Assembly (NCBI GenBank): GCA_032358255.1
Contig: JAULBX010012210.1
Coordinates: 62,001 to 126,000, forward strand
Direction of reading: 5' to 3'
DNA: 64,000 nucleotides
From: Heterotrichella gracilis
Lineage: Eukaryota; Sar; Xanthophyceae; Tribonematales; Xanthonemataceae
Shown piece by piece: positions 12,201 to 23,499 of this stretch. Within the stretch, counting starts at the first letter, position 1; every line of letters starts with the position of its first letter. A program made the position numbers and the translations under genes. Below the pieces are notes generated by a model. The model saw only the letters and a program-made list of their open reading frames with translations, had not been told where the DNA came from and searched no databases.

Positions 12201-12429
12201 CCTCTGAACACAAGCCCAGTCGAGTGAGCCCAACCAGCACGTCTTCCAGCTCTGTCGAACTGATGGGATGGGAGGCTGTCAATTGCGTCACCAACTGTTG
12301 CACTGTCACTGTGCTCCCGTGTTTCAGCCTGGTCAAAACGCCCAGCTGTGCAGCGCGTTCAAGGACATGGGCATCTTGTTCAGAAGTTGCAGTTGCGTGG
12401 TTGGTGCGGTTTGGGTACGCAGATGCCAT
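9271..12429 (-). CDS. plant-type CCCH zinc-finger RNA-binding protein, two fingers
   Basis: Two C-x8-C-x5-C-x3-H fingers mark it as a member of the plant CCCH family that binds RNA and, in some members, DNA. Exons: 11471-12429, 10542-10615, 10100-10288, 9726-9818, 9380-9441, and probably 9271-9294. The in-frame product has about 466 residues. Finger 1 (about 305-327) is CAFFLKTGTCAYGDK followed by CKFHH and is split by intron 1; finger 2 (about 349-370) is CAYYMKNLKCGFGVSCKFNH. Land-plant relatives usually carry five fingers, so this is a short version. The N-terminal 300 residues are Pro, Gly, Gln and Met-rich after a helical segment (ERAAQLGVLTRLKHGSTVTV) that could be a small winged-helix-like fold. 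The tail is Met/Pro-rich (FGMPVGPMPTPAMGRP). The last exon, only 24 bases, is the weakest part of the model. Confidence 0.8.
10783..11212 (-). repeat. degenerate telomere-like AGGGTTT units in an intron
   Basis: On the + strand 10783-10855 contains repeated tagggtt, gagggtttt, aagggttt and tagggtttgggtagggtttt-like units, and a further ttagggtttt lies near 11200. They resemble the plant-type TTTAGGG telomere repeat (telobox AAACCCTA on the transcribed strand). They lie in intron 1 of the CCCH gene. Confidence 0.5.
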
Positions 12430-13556
12430 CTAACTCTACTACAAACGCTGTGACGTCGCGGCACAACAAGTTTTTTATATCAAGATGCTGCCACCAGCGA
12501 AGTGAGTGCTTGCGTTTGATGAGCACCACAACATCAACCACAAGCACAGGTAGAAAAACGTGGTGGTATGATAGTAGCGCTCGTTCAAATGGAAGTTTCT
12601 CAGGCTCGCAACTAATCACCGCATGCACTTTTGAATGTCAAACACCGCGACGCTTCTATCAGCACCGATGTTGGCAGACGGGGCTTACACGAGGACAAGT
12701 TTATCCTTCAACGTATCGACCCAGTTGCTCAAACAGTGGTACTGCTGCACCTTGTGGCCAGGTCTGTGCGAGGAACTGCCCCTTTGGCGCCATCGTAGGG
12801 TTCGCAGCAAGGGGTAAAAGTACAAACCTTCCATTTTAGAAGCAGTAGGAGGTAAAATAGTATTGCTTCCTAGGAAACGTCACCAACACTGTGGCGGCGA
12901 ACTGAATGGCATTCCTATGTGTTTCAAGGCACATGCACTACTATCATAACAGTATAAGCAGTCGCTTCTAAAAACTTGGCGAGTAGCCTATTGACGCCCA
13001 AAGCAGGTAGCGCCAGGCTCGTGCAGGCTGGCGCATGCATTGCAATCCCTGAAGGGTTTGTTCACAGCACAGGCCACCCACCAGAGGGCCCAACATCTTT
13101 GGGGTAGTGCCTGCCTGCCATGGAACGCGGGTCTTCTAGGGTGAGGGTTGTGACTCCAAAGTGCCAAACTTACAACTTGAAGCTGCAGCTGCCCAAGTTG
13201 AAGCTGAGACAGGGGCTGTGCGAGGCTGCCCTCTGTGCATCCATGGTTCACTGGGCCAGGGTACTAGTGACTGAAGCTTTCTTACAACTAGTTGCGTTTG
13301 CAAAGCCAAATTCCGACCCAAAGAAATGGCCGACAAGGAGAGCCACAATGGAAAAAGGAACACCAAAACATTTTGGCAATATGGCAACAACAAAAAAAAA
13401 GATTGTAGGGTTGCGGCTGCGTAATGTCCATAAAGTGTCAATATGAATGCCACTGGCCTACACCTATGAATGCACAAGATGCCAACCTATATACTTTGCA
13501 GACGTGAAGATACCTCCATAACCCCATGCTGCCCTTGCTCCCCATGGCGAGGAGCA
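12430..13556. other. intergenic: CCCH promoter and SSADH 3' region
   Basis: Both flanking genes run on the minus strand, so the left part should hold the CCCH promoter and the right part the SSADH 3' untranslated region. Open frames here, including one at 13120-13446 on the + strand, lack family resemblance. An imperfect inverted repeat occurs near 12834-12877 (agaagcag / ttgcttcct). Confidence 0.35.
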
Positions 13557-16500
13557 TCATTGCGAGTATCCCAGGCCCATGCACACATACTTGACCTCCA
13601 AAAACTCGTCTAGCCCGTGCTGTGAGTGCTCCCTGCCCAGCCCAGACTGCTTCACTCCTCCAAAGGGTGCCACCTCGCTGGTGATGCCCACCTCGTTCAC
13701 CCCGATCATGCCGTACTCCAGGGCCTCGGCAGTGCGCCATGCGCGAGCAAGGTCCTGCAGCCGGAGTCCATAAATACAGAAATAAATACCCTTTGAAGTA
13801 GACTGTTTTAATTTTAGGTACTCAACCTGTTCAGGTGATGTTGGAGTGACAAGTGTTTGCAGCTATTTATTGCCCTCATGGTGCATACAAAGCCAACGCT
13901 GCAGACCCCCTCATGCACCACGCTGACCAGCATCAAGCATACATGCATGATGGTTGCATGGCTGCCATACATGGCTAGTGGTTGCCGCTGCCCCCCTGTC
14001 CCCACCCAGTACCTTGGTGTAAAAGTAGCCTGCTAAGCCATACTCGGTGTCATTGGCCAGCTGGATGGCCTCCAAATCGCTGCGGAACCTGAACAGCGGC
14101 GTGACTGGCCCAAACATCTCCTCCCGGAACACGCGCATGTCGATGCTGCAGTCCCGCAGGATTGTGGGCTCGTAGAAGTTCCCGTCGCGCAGCGGGTGCG
14201 TGCCATTGAACTGGGGCCGCGCGCCGCCTGCCACCACCTTGGCGCCCTTGCTCACTGCATCCGCCACGCGGGACTCCACCTGTGGGGTTGAGGCGTAAGG
14301 GTGTGCCGGGCTGGGTTGGGGAAGGGTGATGTAGGGTGAGCTGCACTGCCTGGGGATAAATTTACCCATGTCCCACATACGGCGATGCATACACAATTGC
14401 ATAGCATGGTATGTCTGCGCTGCATGCCAAGCGCAGCTTCACAGCGTAAGCAGATGTGTGGAACCACCCGCGCATCGGCATGCCCACATGGCTGATTGCT
14501 GCACCCGTCAAGCGGGCCCATGCCTGACCCCCTCACCTGCTCCACCGACCGCGGCGTGATGAGTGGCCCCTGTGTGGTGGATGGGTCCATGCCGCTGCCC
14601 AGCTTCAGCTTGCGCACCCGCTCCGCAAGGATATCGGCGAAGGCATCGTACACAGCGTCCTGCAGCGCCGTCATGGGGGAGGTTCAGGCACTGCATCCAC
14701 CACGCGCATTGGCGCAACGGCTCCAGGAAGGTATTATGATTGTGGGTAGGATGTGTTTGTGGACTAGGGATGGGGAATGAACAGTGTGGTGGGTGCAGAG
14801 GCACAACCAGCACTTTGTGCATGGCGCAACAGCCATGTACATGCAGGCGGTAGGGTGCCGCGCATTGTTGCGTTAGTGGCGATCTGCACATGAGAGTTCA
14901 AGAGAGGCAGTGGTGATGGTCACTCCGGAATCCCCATGAGGGCACAGCTGTGGTAGTGGAGTGGCACATGCAACACCAAAGCTGGGGCAATCCCTGTCAG
15001 TGCAAGGATGGGCTCTGGCCCCGGGTACTGTGCAGCACAGCACTCTAGCTAGCCAACCCGCACAGCTCACAACCCCCTGCCATCCTCGCCACTCACATGA
15101 ACAAACACCCGGTTGGTGCAGATGCAGGTCTGGCCCGCGTTGCGGTAGGACGACCCCAGCACCCCTGATGCCGCCAGCTCCAAGTCAGCATCCTCAAACA
15201 CGATGAAGGGCGCGTTGCCGCCCAGCTCCAGGGATACCCGCTTCACAGTGGCAGCAGCGCCGGCCATGAGCAGCTTCCCCACAGCGGTGGAGCCTGTGAA
15301 GCCGATCTTGCGCACCTCCTCCGAATGCAAGAGGGCATCGCCTGTGTGCGGGTGGGGTGGAGGGCTCGGATGCGCGCTTTCTTGGGGTGTGGGTATGGTT
15401 GCAGGCAGGTACCCAGTGTGGTGCGGGACCGAGACTGTCCAGCGTTACATTGCCTAGCCTATTGCAATGAGAATTAGCTATGCACGCAAAAAGCAAAATT
15501 GCACAGGTGCAAGAAATGTTTGCAACACTATCACCTGTGCATACCCACCAATTGCCTTGGAATCACCGCACAACACGTTGAACACGCCAGCTGGCACCCC
15601 GGCGCGGTCCGCCAGCTCAGCGAGAGCCAGGGCAGTGAGGGGGGTGAGCTCCGCAGGCTTGAGCACCACCTGGGGCAATGGGATGCTGGGGGGTTGGCGC
15701 CATGGGCATGAGCAACAAGAAAATAATGAACCGCTTGTCATGTCACCCCCAACAGTATTTTGAGGCTGGGTTGGCTTCCTGATTGTGACTGTCAAAGAGA
15801 TTTTGTAAACCTTGTAATGGGTAGCTTGACCAAAACGCACTCAGAATTGCACCCAATGCAGCAGATGATGAGACAAAGCGTATTGCCTACTAACGCCAAT
15901 TGAGTAGCTAGACTGGTCACTGCCTAGTACAGCAGCACTCCAAGGCTGTGATTGCCGAGTTGCTTACCGTGCACCCAGCGGCCAGTGCTGGCGCCACCTT
16001 GCGGGTGATCATGGAGAAGGGGAAGTTCCAGGGGGTGATGGCGCCAACCACCCCGATGGGCTGCTTGATGGTTATCATGCGGCGGTCGCGGTTGATGGTC
16101 TCCAGCACGTCACCGGTGATACGCCGGCCTTCCTCGGCAAACCATTCAACAGAGGCTACCCTGCGATAGGCGAAGCCCAAAGTGTGGCTCAGCGCCAGCT
16201 TCCTGCTGCTGCACATGCAGACTAGGGTATGCAGGTTAAGCTGGCCATGTCATGGCATTTTACTGCATTCCAATAGGTGTGTACGCCTTTAATACTGTTA
16301 GAGTGCAAAGCAAGTGGGTCTGCAGGGTGGAACAAGTGGGTTTGCAAGGGTGCTGTAGGCACATACCCGGAAGCAAACTCCGCTTTAGCTTCTGCTAGCG
16401 GCTTGCCGCATTCCAACGTCATGAGCGTGGTTATGCTTTGCTCTGCCTTGACGATCTCGTCATACCACCTGCGCATGGGGCAAGCGCTGTGGGCACTGGT

Positions 16501-17079
16501 GGTATGCGCCCAGGCACTGCAAGCATACATTTATGGCACTAGGACAAGGCAGTCGTCAGGCGCGTTGCACTCCGCTCACCTGCGCAAGATAACCCCACGC
16601 TCCTTGGCAGTAAGGCCAGCCCAGGAAGGAAACACGGAGCTTGCTTCCGCAATCGCTGCTTGCGTTTCCCTCCCTTTCATGCGAGGTACAGTTGCAATGA
16701 CTTCCCCAGTCGCGGGGTTGTGTACCTGCACCACCGACAGATATGAGCATTATACAAGCCCAAGTGGGTCCCAGTGGCCTCTGTGCTGAACAAGTGTGTA
16801 GCTGTGCAATGTGCTCTCGCATCTTACCTCGAGGGTTTCTCCGTCAGTAGCATCCATCCACTGCCCCCCGATGAAACATTGCGTCCTGACAACGCTATGG
16901 TCTGTTACTTGTGATAACAGGTACTCGCTGGCTTTGGGTCCGATGCTCTGTGCGCCCGTGGCGAAGCGCATCTGTATGCATGTGCTGGGGGCATGTAGGG
17001 ATCCTAGGCTGGCCGCGAGAGGGGAACGCACTTGACGTAAACCTCGGCAGACTGGGTACAGACGGTAAAGGGTGTTCAT
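13557..17079 (-). CDS. succinate-semialdehyde dehydrogenase (ALDH5), mitochondrial
   Basis: Oxidises succinic semialdehyde to succinate with NAD(P)+, the last step of the GABA shunt. Nine exons in frame: 16828-17079, 16580-16725, 16367-16468, 15968-16208, 15549-15669, 15097-15341, 14537-14659, 14013-14279, 13557-13754 (564 residues). The first ~45 residues are Arg/Ser/Leu-rich without acidic residues and look like a mitochondrial presequence. Aldehyde dehydrogenase hallmarks follow in order: [30 protein letters not shown], the general-base Glu in [12 protein letters not shown] (about 326), the catalytic Cys in [11 protein letters not shown] (about 360), [12 protein letters not shown] and [15 protein letters not shown] near the end. 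[13 protein letters not shown] is typical of the SSADH subfamily. The acceptor of exon 4 has three in-frame alternatives within 30 bases. The gene shares a ~1 kb divergent promoter with the glutamine-synthetase-like gene. Confidence 0.93.
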
Positions 17080-18057
17080 GGCAGCAGAGATACGCTTGCA
17101 CTGTTGAGGTGGGTAGTGTGGGCATCACAGCACCGACAGCTGTCGAGCACGTCGAGCAAGTTACCCCAAGAAATATGCATGCACAGGCATGCACACGAGA
17201 TGACACGGGATGCGCAGGGGGAACTACTATGTGGGCAAACGCTTCGACCGCGCTTTGCCAGCCTCACAACTGCTGCAAAGTTCAGCGAAAGCTGGACAAC
17301 GAGCGCTAGTAGTCACTACTGTGGCGCCAGCACCCTTGTACCCTGGGGAAGCTAAAGTGGTTTCAGAGTTAGGTGGTTGTTGTGCAGCTGGGGAGCAACT
17401 TCGACCTATTAATACTGGATATTTATGCAGACACTGGTGGCCTAGGTCCAGAACGGGGATGAAACGTTGCTCTAAGGTCCTTTGTAAGGGGGAGTAATTA
17501 TCTTCCAGGGCGCATTCAACGGCACTCGACAGCTTGCAACATTTTAGCAGGGGCGAGCCCAAATGCCACTTCAGGTACACTGGATGGGTTTTGGTACAGA
17601 TCCAAAGAGCTGAAATCAACGGTGATGGTTGTCGTTTCGTGAACACATTTGTGGGGAAAGGTGCTTTAAACCGGCTTCGACGGCGGGAGGATTGGCACAG
17701 GGCGTGGCCTGTTTGCGGCCGGCGGCGATTTTTGGACTCCCATATGGGGACATTTCAAACGCATTTGGGTGCAACCGCCGTCGCCCACTTTGTTACAAAG
17801 CATTGCTGTGCGGCTTTTGGAGGAGGACGCACCACAATCTGCTCCTAATCACGGCAAGCTTGCGTTGTCTGCTGGTGGAGCGCTCAAGTTTGTTGATACT
17901 TCTCCGGTGGACTGTTGCTGTGCTCAACCGTGTGTATTCTGAAGTGTGCGTCCACTGCTATGGTTTTGACGGTGTTGATGAGGCGGTAGGCAACACCAAC
18001 TCTTTCCTTCCTTAGCTCCGTCCTCTGCGTGGCTGGTGCGCCCGAGTTATTGCCATA
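17080..18057. promoter_or_regulatory. divergent promoter region, SSADH (-) and GS-like gene (+)
   Basis: The interval between the two start codons is 978 bases and must carry both promoters and 5' leaders. Open frames inside it (for example 17629-18015 on +) have no family resemblance. No TATA box or clear operator was recognised. Confidence 0.4.
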
Positions 18058-19824
18058 ATGCTCCGGTCAGGAGATCTTACCTGCGTGTTGTCTCAGTCCA
18101 ACCCAGCTTCATACTCGGGGCTAGCGGATTCGTTCCAGAATCTGTCAGTTAATCAGCGGGTGCTTGCCGAGTACGTGTGGCTTGGGGGAACGGGCAGCGA
18201 CCTGCACAGCAAGACAAAGGTGCTCAGTAGCAAGCCGTCGTCGCTGGAGGATTTGCCCACCTGGAGTTTCAATGGCAGCACGACTGGGCAAGCACAGGCC
18301 CACTGTAGCCTCGTCTACCTCAAGCCACGGGCTTTGTATCCTGATCCATTCCGGGGCGACCACCATATCCTGGTGCTCTGTGACACCTTCTGCCCCGCGT
18401 CGCTCGAGGGCGATGCAATGGTTGCGGACGGAGCCCCACACCCCACGAACAACAGGGCTCCTTGCCTAAAAATCATGCAGATGGCAGCACGGAGCGACCC
18501 AGTGTTCGCCATGGAGCAGCAATACCTGCTGCTGAACCCTCGCACGATGTGGCCAACAGGTAAGGCTAGCACCACGTCGATTATTGCTGCATGTGCCCAC
18601 GTCGGCTATGTTTTCCTTTTCTGTATCGTGGGTATCACTTGTTTTTACCGCTGTTGCGTGTGCCTTGCAGGTTGGCCTGAGCGGGCGGTCTGCGACCAAA
18701 GCATCGCCTATTACTGCAGCGCTGGTGCTGGCGTTGCTGTGGGGAGGGAGTTTGCAGAAGCTCACCTCAGGGCGTGCCTTCACGCTGGCCTGAAAGTGAC
18801 GAGTAAGTTTTGGCAGCTGCAGCCGCAGTTTACTCTGCGTGCGGTTTGACATACGCGTATTGCTCTGACCCGTGCCCCTTCACTATATGGTTGCACTCTG
18901 GCTTTCATGCGGACCCTGTTCACCCTGAGTCTCTGTCTTCGCTTAAGAAGCAGATAGAACAAGCACGATCGCCTGAAGATGCCCCTTGTGTACCTATAAC
19001 TGTACCTGCTCTAATGGCCCAAGTATTGCTGGGGGTCAACAACTGTTGTTGCGTGCTTGCACAAAGGCTGTAATACTAACCCACCTGTTGTTGAGCTTGG
19101 TGTCTTTGCGCCTGCAGGTTCCAACGCCGAAGGTGTACCTGGCCAGTGGTCGTTCACCGTGGGGCCCCTGCGCAGCATTGAGGCAGCAGACCAGCTGTGG
19201 ATGGCGCGATACATCCTTCTCAGGCTGTCAGAAAAGATGAACCTGGTTGCGTCGCTGGATCCCAAGCCGGTCCCTGGGGACTGGAGTGGCAGCGGCGCCT
19301 TTGTGTGCTACAGCACCAAGGAGACCAGGGAGGACAACAAGGGGTGGTACGCCATCCAGTGCCACATGCAGCGCCTGGAAGCCACCCACTTCCAGCACAT
19401 GATGGCCTATGGAGCCGGCAACGACCGCAGGCTGACAGGCAGGCACGCCACCAGCTCGCTGGGCCAATTCTCCTGCGGCCTGGAGGACTGCGGCGCGTCC
19501 ATCCGCATCCCCCACTCAGTGGCGGTTCGCCAGCAGGGGCACTACGAGGACCGACGCCCCGCAGCCAACATGGACCCCTACCTGGTCACCATGCTCCTGG
19601 TGTGCTCAACCACAGGCGTGGCGCTGCCGGTGGCCACGGAGGAGACCTCCTACGCGTCGTCTGCGGACTCGAGCTACAGCGAGGGGGAGTCCCGGGGCAG
19701 CAGCGCAATCCTGGAGGAGCTGGAGGAGCTGGATGAAGTTAACTTTGCGCCTGATACTCCACCACAGAACAGCTTTCTGTTGGCGGCAGAGTGCAGCGCA
19801 GATCACACCCCGGCGATGCGGTGA
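18058..19824 (+). CDS. glutamine-synthetase-like protein lacking catalytic residues (probable pseudoenzyme)
   Basis: Clearly derived from eukaryotic type II glutamine synthetase, but most active-site residues are replaced. Exons 18058-18559, 18671-18802 and 19118-19824 join in frame (446 residues). Family blocks remain: VLAEYVWLGGTGSDL, PDPFRG, YYCSAGAGVAVGRE, DPKPVPGDW, RRLTG, GASIR and YEDRRPAANMDPY. By alignment from memory with plant/algal GS: the DGSS Asp is Asn72; the second Glu of EQEY is Gln155; the Glu of QWEF is Ser223; the Asn of GDWNG is Ser268; the HTN His is Phe273; the GEGN Glu is Ala311; the NRG Arg is Cys336. Retained are Glu153, Glu216, Arg341, Glu355 and Arg357. There is a 12-16 residue insert near 115-128 and an ~80-residue acidic, Ser-rich tail absent from normal GS. 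The uninterrupted frame and clean splice sites argue for a kept protein with a non-catalytic role, perhaps regulatory or as a partner of real GS subunits; that role is inference. Confidence 0.88.
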
Positions 19825-21380
19825 GGCGCTGGCAGCTGGCTGTGGTGACCATGGCAAGCAACGCCCAGCTACGTGTGTGTCCAGGACAAACCGCCATATG
19901 AGGGTTGCAGGGCGCTGGGGAGTTGTGTAACACATGCTTTTTTGTGAACAAGTTTTTTTTGCTCATTTGGGCACTTTTGATGTCCAGACGAGGTGCAATT
20001 TAACCAAGTTTGTACTCTGAAAATCTGTGCAAGCCTAAGCTTGCCTTCTGACTCATATCCCTTTGCTCGCGTGTGTGTGTGCGTGTGCGGTCTATCCTTT
20101 GTGTTTTTCTATTTGCCCTTTTGCGACGTTTATCTACAGAAAGATTTGGAGTAGTAGTCTTGGCAGTTTGGCGTCTCCACGGCAACCTATGGGCAGTGCC
20201 ACCCGGTGCTGGGTTGCCATTGGCAATAGGACATCCTATATTGGGTTGCATATGTTGGTAGCACAGCCTTTGAGCAGTATCTATATCCTAGCGTCGTCAC
20301 AATACTTTATAGGGCACTTCAACAGCAGCGGGCACGTGCAGCGTTGACAGTCTTTGCAGTAGTGAACGCAGTGTGCTACGGGAAGACATCTTTGTACAGT
20401 GCATACACCTCAGTGCACGCCTACTCTATTAATAGAGCTATGGATCTTGAATTATCAGTGTTCTGGTGATCACTTGGTGCTGGAGGCGGTTTGAGCGTGC
20501 TTGCCACACCCTTGTGAGTCTGATCTGGTTGGATAAGAAAGGGGGGGTGTTGAAAGTTAGCCATCATATGGGCAAGCGTTTCAGATTATCCTCAGTGCAG
20601 TAGTCGTGAATGGTTTAAAAATTGGGTCCAACGACTTTCCTGTAATCTGTCCCGTTGGGGTAGCAGCTTGGCGTTGGCACAGTCAGTTGCGCTACAGCTT
20701 TCTTTGAGCGTCAGCCTAAGTTATTTGCTCTTGTAAAAGCTCATCTTTCAAACGTATACAGAGCGCACTCGGGCATTGCTGTTGTGAGTGCGAGCTTCAA
20801 GCTTGTACATGCACTACTGCACTCCCATTACCTGTGGCGATGCTACTCGCCTTGTGCAGGTCCACAGCCCATGGCTGTGTCAGCAATATTTGCTTGAGGG
20901 TCACAGTACGATTAATCTACACAAGTTTGGACAAATGCCTGCCTGCAACCACACAGGACATGCATTACACATATCTGTTGAACACTTTGAAGGTTTGAAC
21001 TGTTTAAAACTTGGCAGATTGCCAGTGTCAGGGTACAGAGACCTGTGAAAACTTTGCTTCTTGTTCACAGGCTGCCACCTCTGGGCATTTACTCCTTTCT
21101 AACAAAATACGAGGTGACGCGTCACACTAAGTAGTATTCGCCAGTTGAGCGTGATGTAGTAGTCAAATAGGAAGGCACACGCAGTCAGAGATCCCGAGCA
21201 GCATTTGCACAATAACTGGCAGTCAATTAAAAAAGAAACAATTATGCACCAGTGCCATTGCAACAAAAAACCTTGTATATAGGGCCACCTTGCGTCCATA
21301 TGCCAAACGGCTGCACAGCATCCGCAGCACACCAATTTCCTGATCCCAAGCAGGGCGGGTTACCCAAGAGCACCCAGGTG
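19825..21380. other. intergenic between convergent GS-like and CBP60-like genes
   Basis: This 1.56 kb stretch holds the 3' ends of both flanking genes and nothing that reads as a gene. It includes a short TG-rich run near 20071-20090 (gtgtgtgtgtgcgtgtgcgg). Confidence 0.4.
19926..19930 (+). terminator. TGTAA polyadenylation signal of the GS-like gene
   Basis: TGTAA is the usual polyadenylation signal of chlorophyte nuclear genes. This copy lies about 100 bases past the stop codon at 19824, a typical distance. A five-base match alone is weak evidence. Confidence 0.4.
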
Positions 21381-23253
21381 TCACGCCGGGGCAGCGGCGG
21401 GTGGCTTGGCAGCAGCGGCTCCATCCCCATCTTGCACCAGACCTGGACAACAACACACAGCTACAGCTCAGCACACTGCTGCTGCATAGCCAACCCAGCT
21501 TACCCCAGAGCCCAACCCACCCACACACCCTCCAAGATGCAACCAGGGCAGGAGTGGTGTTCCTACAATACAAAGCAATATGCAAGGATCCCTGCCGACT
21601 AGCCTTCCACTCCCGACGCACAGAGCCCATGGCTAAGGCTGTTATCTGACCTTTGAAAGTTCGTCCTGAGCAAATGACGAGGCAGAGGTCACAAGCCTTG
21701 CATTGTGAACTTTGAAATGAGCCTTGGGGCAAATGAATTCCTTCCTGGCTATTGGTTCATAAATCTCGTTCCAAAACACGTGACAATGAGGAAGATTACA
21801 GCACTGCCCTGGCCGCGCACCTGACCGCCTGAGCTCCCGCGACTTCTCAAGCTCCGCTAGGCTCATGTCAGGCAACAAGCCAGCTGCAGCTTCAGCCAGG
21901 TCAGCGCTATCAAGATCCAAGATGTGCTCAAGTCCGCTGGACTTGTTACCGGAGGACTTGGAGTCATTGCTGCGCGCAATGATGGACGGGATGGACGCCA
22001 TCCAATTATGCCCGCCACTCGTGGCCAATTGGTGGTGCAGCTGCTCGTAGTGCTCCTCTGCACACATTCAAAAGTCATGGTGAGGTCACTCGCAATGCCC
22101 ACAGCAATGCAGGACTTGCACGAGGCTGGCATACAATGCATTGTTCAAGTGCGCACAAGCACAAAACGTGCTTGCTGGTTCACACGGCGTGCATGCAGTG
22201 CCAGCCCACGCCCGTTGCTAAGTGGTCCGCATGGCCAGCCCACTACAATCCACAAGAACCCGCCACACCTGTCATCGACTTCAGCACATCAGGATCCGTA
22301 GATGCAAACATCTTGGCCATCTCCTGGGTGAAGGTGCCAGGCAGGGTGTGCCGCTGGTCGCCTGGGAGGTGGTGGGGTGAGATGGCACCTTCATGGCCGT
22401 CTGCGCCATCCTGCAAACAAGGGGTGGGGGCAGTGATACAATGCAATCACGCACAGCAGGGGTGGATCCAGCTTTAGATGTGGCCGGAAAAAAGAACTAT
22501 TACTGGCATTTCAGCCTGCTGTATAAATCCCGCCCAGGCATGCGGCTGCGCTGCCCATACATCCCTGCACATGCCTTAGCAACCAAGGTTGCGGCGGGCC
22601 GCACCTGCATGTCCATTCGGGTGGCGCCCCCTCCAAAGCTAGGCAGTCTCAGTCCAATAGAAGGAAGCTCCCGGAGGAGACGCGAGGCATTATCCGCCAA
22701 CCGCGCAGCGTCGGGCACAGTCTCTGATCCCGAGGACATGGAATCCTGTCCCCGATGAGACACACCGTTGCCATTGGGTCTCAGCAAGGATTCCAGCAGC
22801 GACATTCCGGACGGGAGCATGGATGACGACAGCCCCGGCACAGCCAGGTGCTCGTTTGGGCGGCAGGTGGTGGCCATGCTTTCCTGGATGACAGGCTTGG
22901 CAAAGGGGGAGGCGGGAGGTAGGATGCCCTTCTTCTTGAGGGAGATGCCCAAACCTGCGGACAGCTGCGCATTAATATAGAAGGGAGACAAGGACAGGAG
23001 GATATAGGCGTTGCAATGATACAGCAGGCAATTTTGTGGCAACGTCCCTCGTCTTGAACATCACTGGTGGAAGCAACTTGGAGCAGTAGTGATGGCATAT
23101 GTGCATGCAGTCTAAGCATATGCAATGGTACTAAGCATCCCTGGCATGCACACCTGTCACCCCAGGGCCCAGCTTGGGGATGACAACGCGCTCCTGCTGC
23201 TGCGGAAACTCGGGCGGCCGTTTGAAGCCCCTCCCTTGCTCCTGCTGGTGCGC

Positions 23254-23313
<60 letters not shown>

Positions 23314-23467
23314 CTGCTGGTGGTGGTGCAATTGCTGCTGGTGGCGCAGTTGTTGCTGCTGCTCTAGATGATGCTGTTGTTGCTGGTGATGGAGGTGCTG
23401 TTGTTGCATCTGCTGCTGATGGTGTTGCTGGGGATGGTGCTGCACATGGAGTGGTGGTTGCTGCTGG

Positions 23468-23499
<32 letters not shown>

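Noticed and set aside
18058-19824. Reading the GS-like gene as an ordinary glutamine synthetase
   Set aside because: Too many catalytic positions are replaced for the standard re-annotation to hold, although the family origin is plain.
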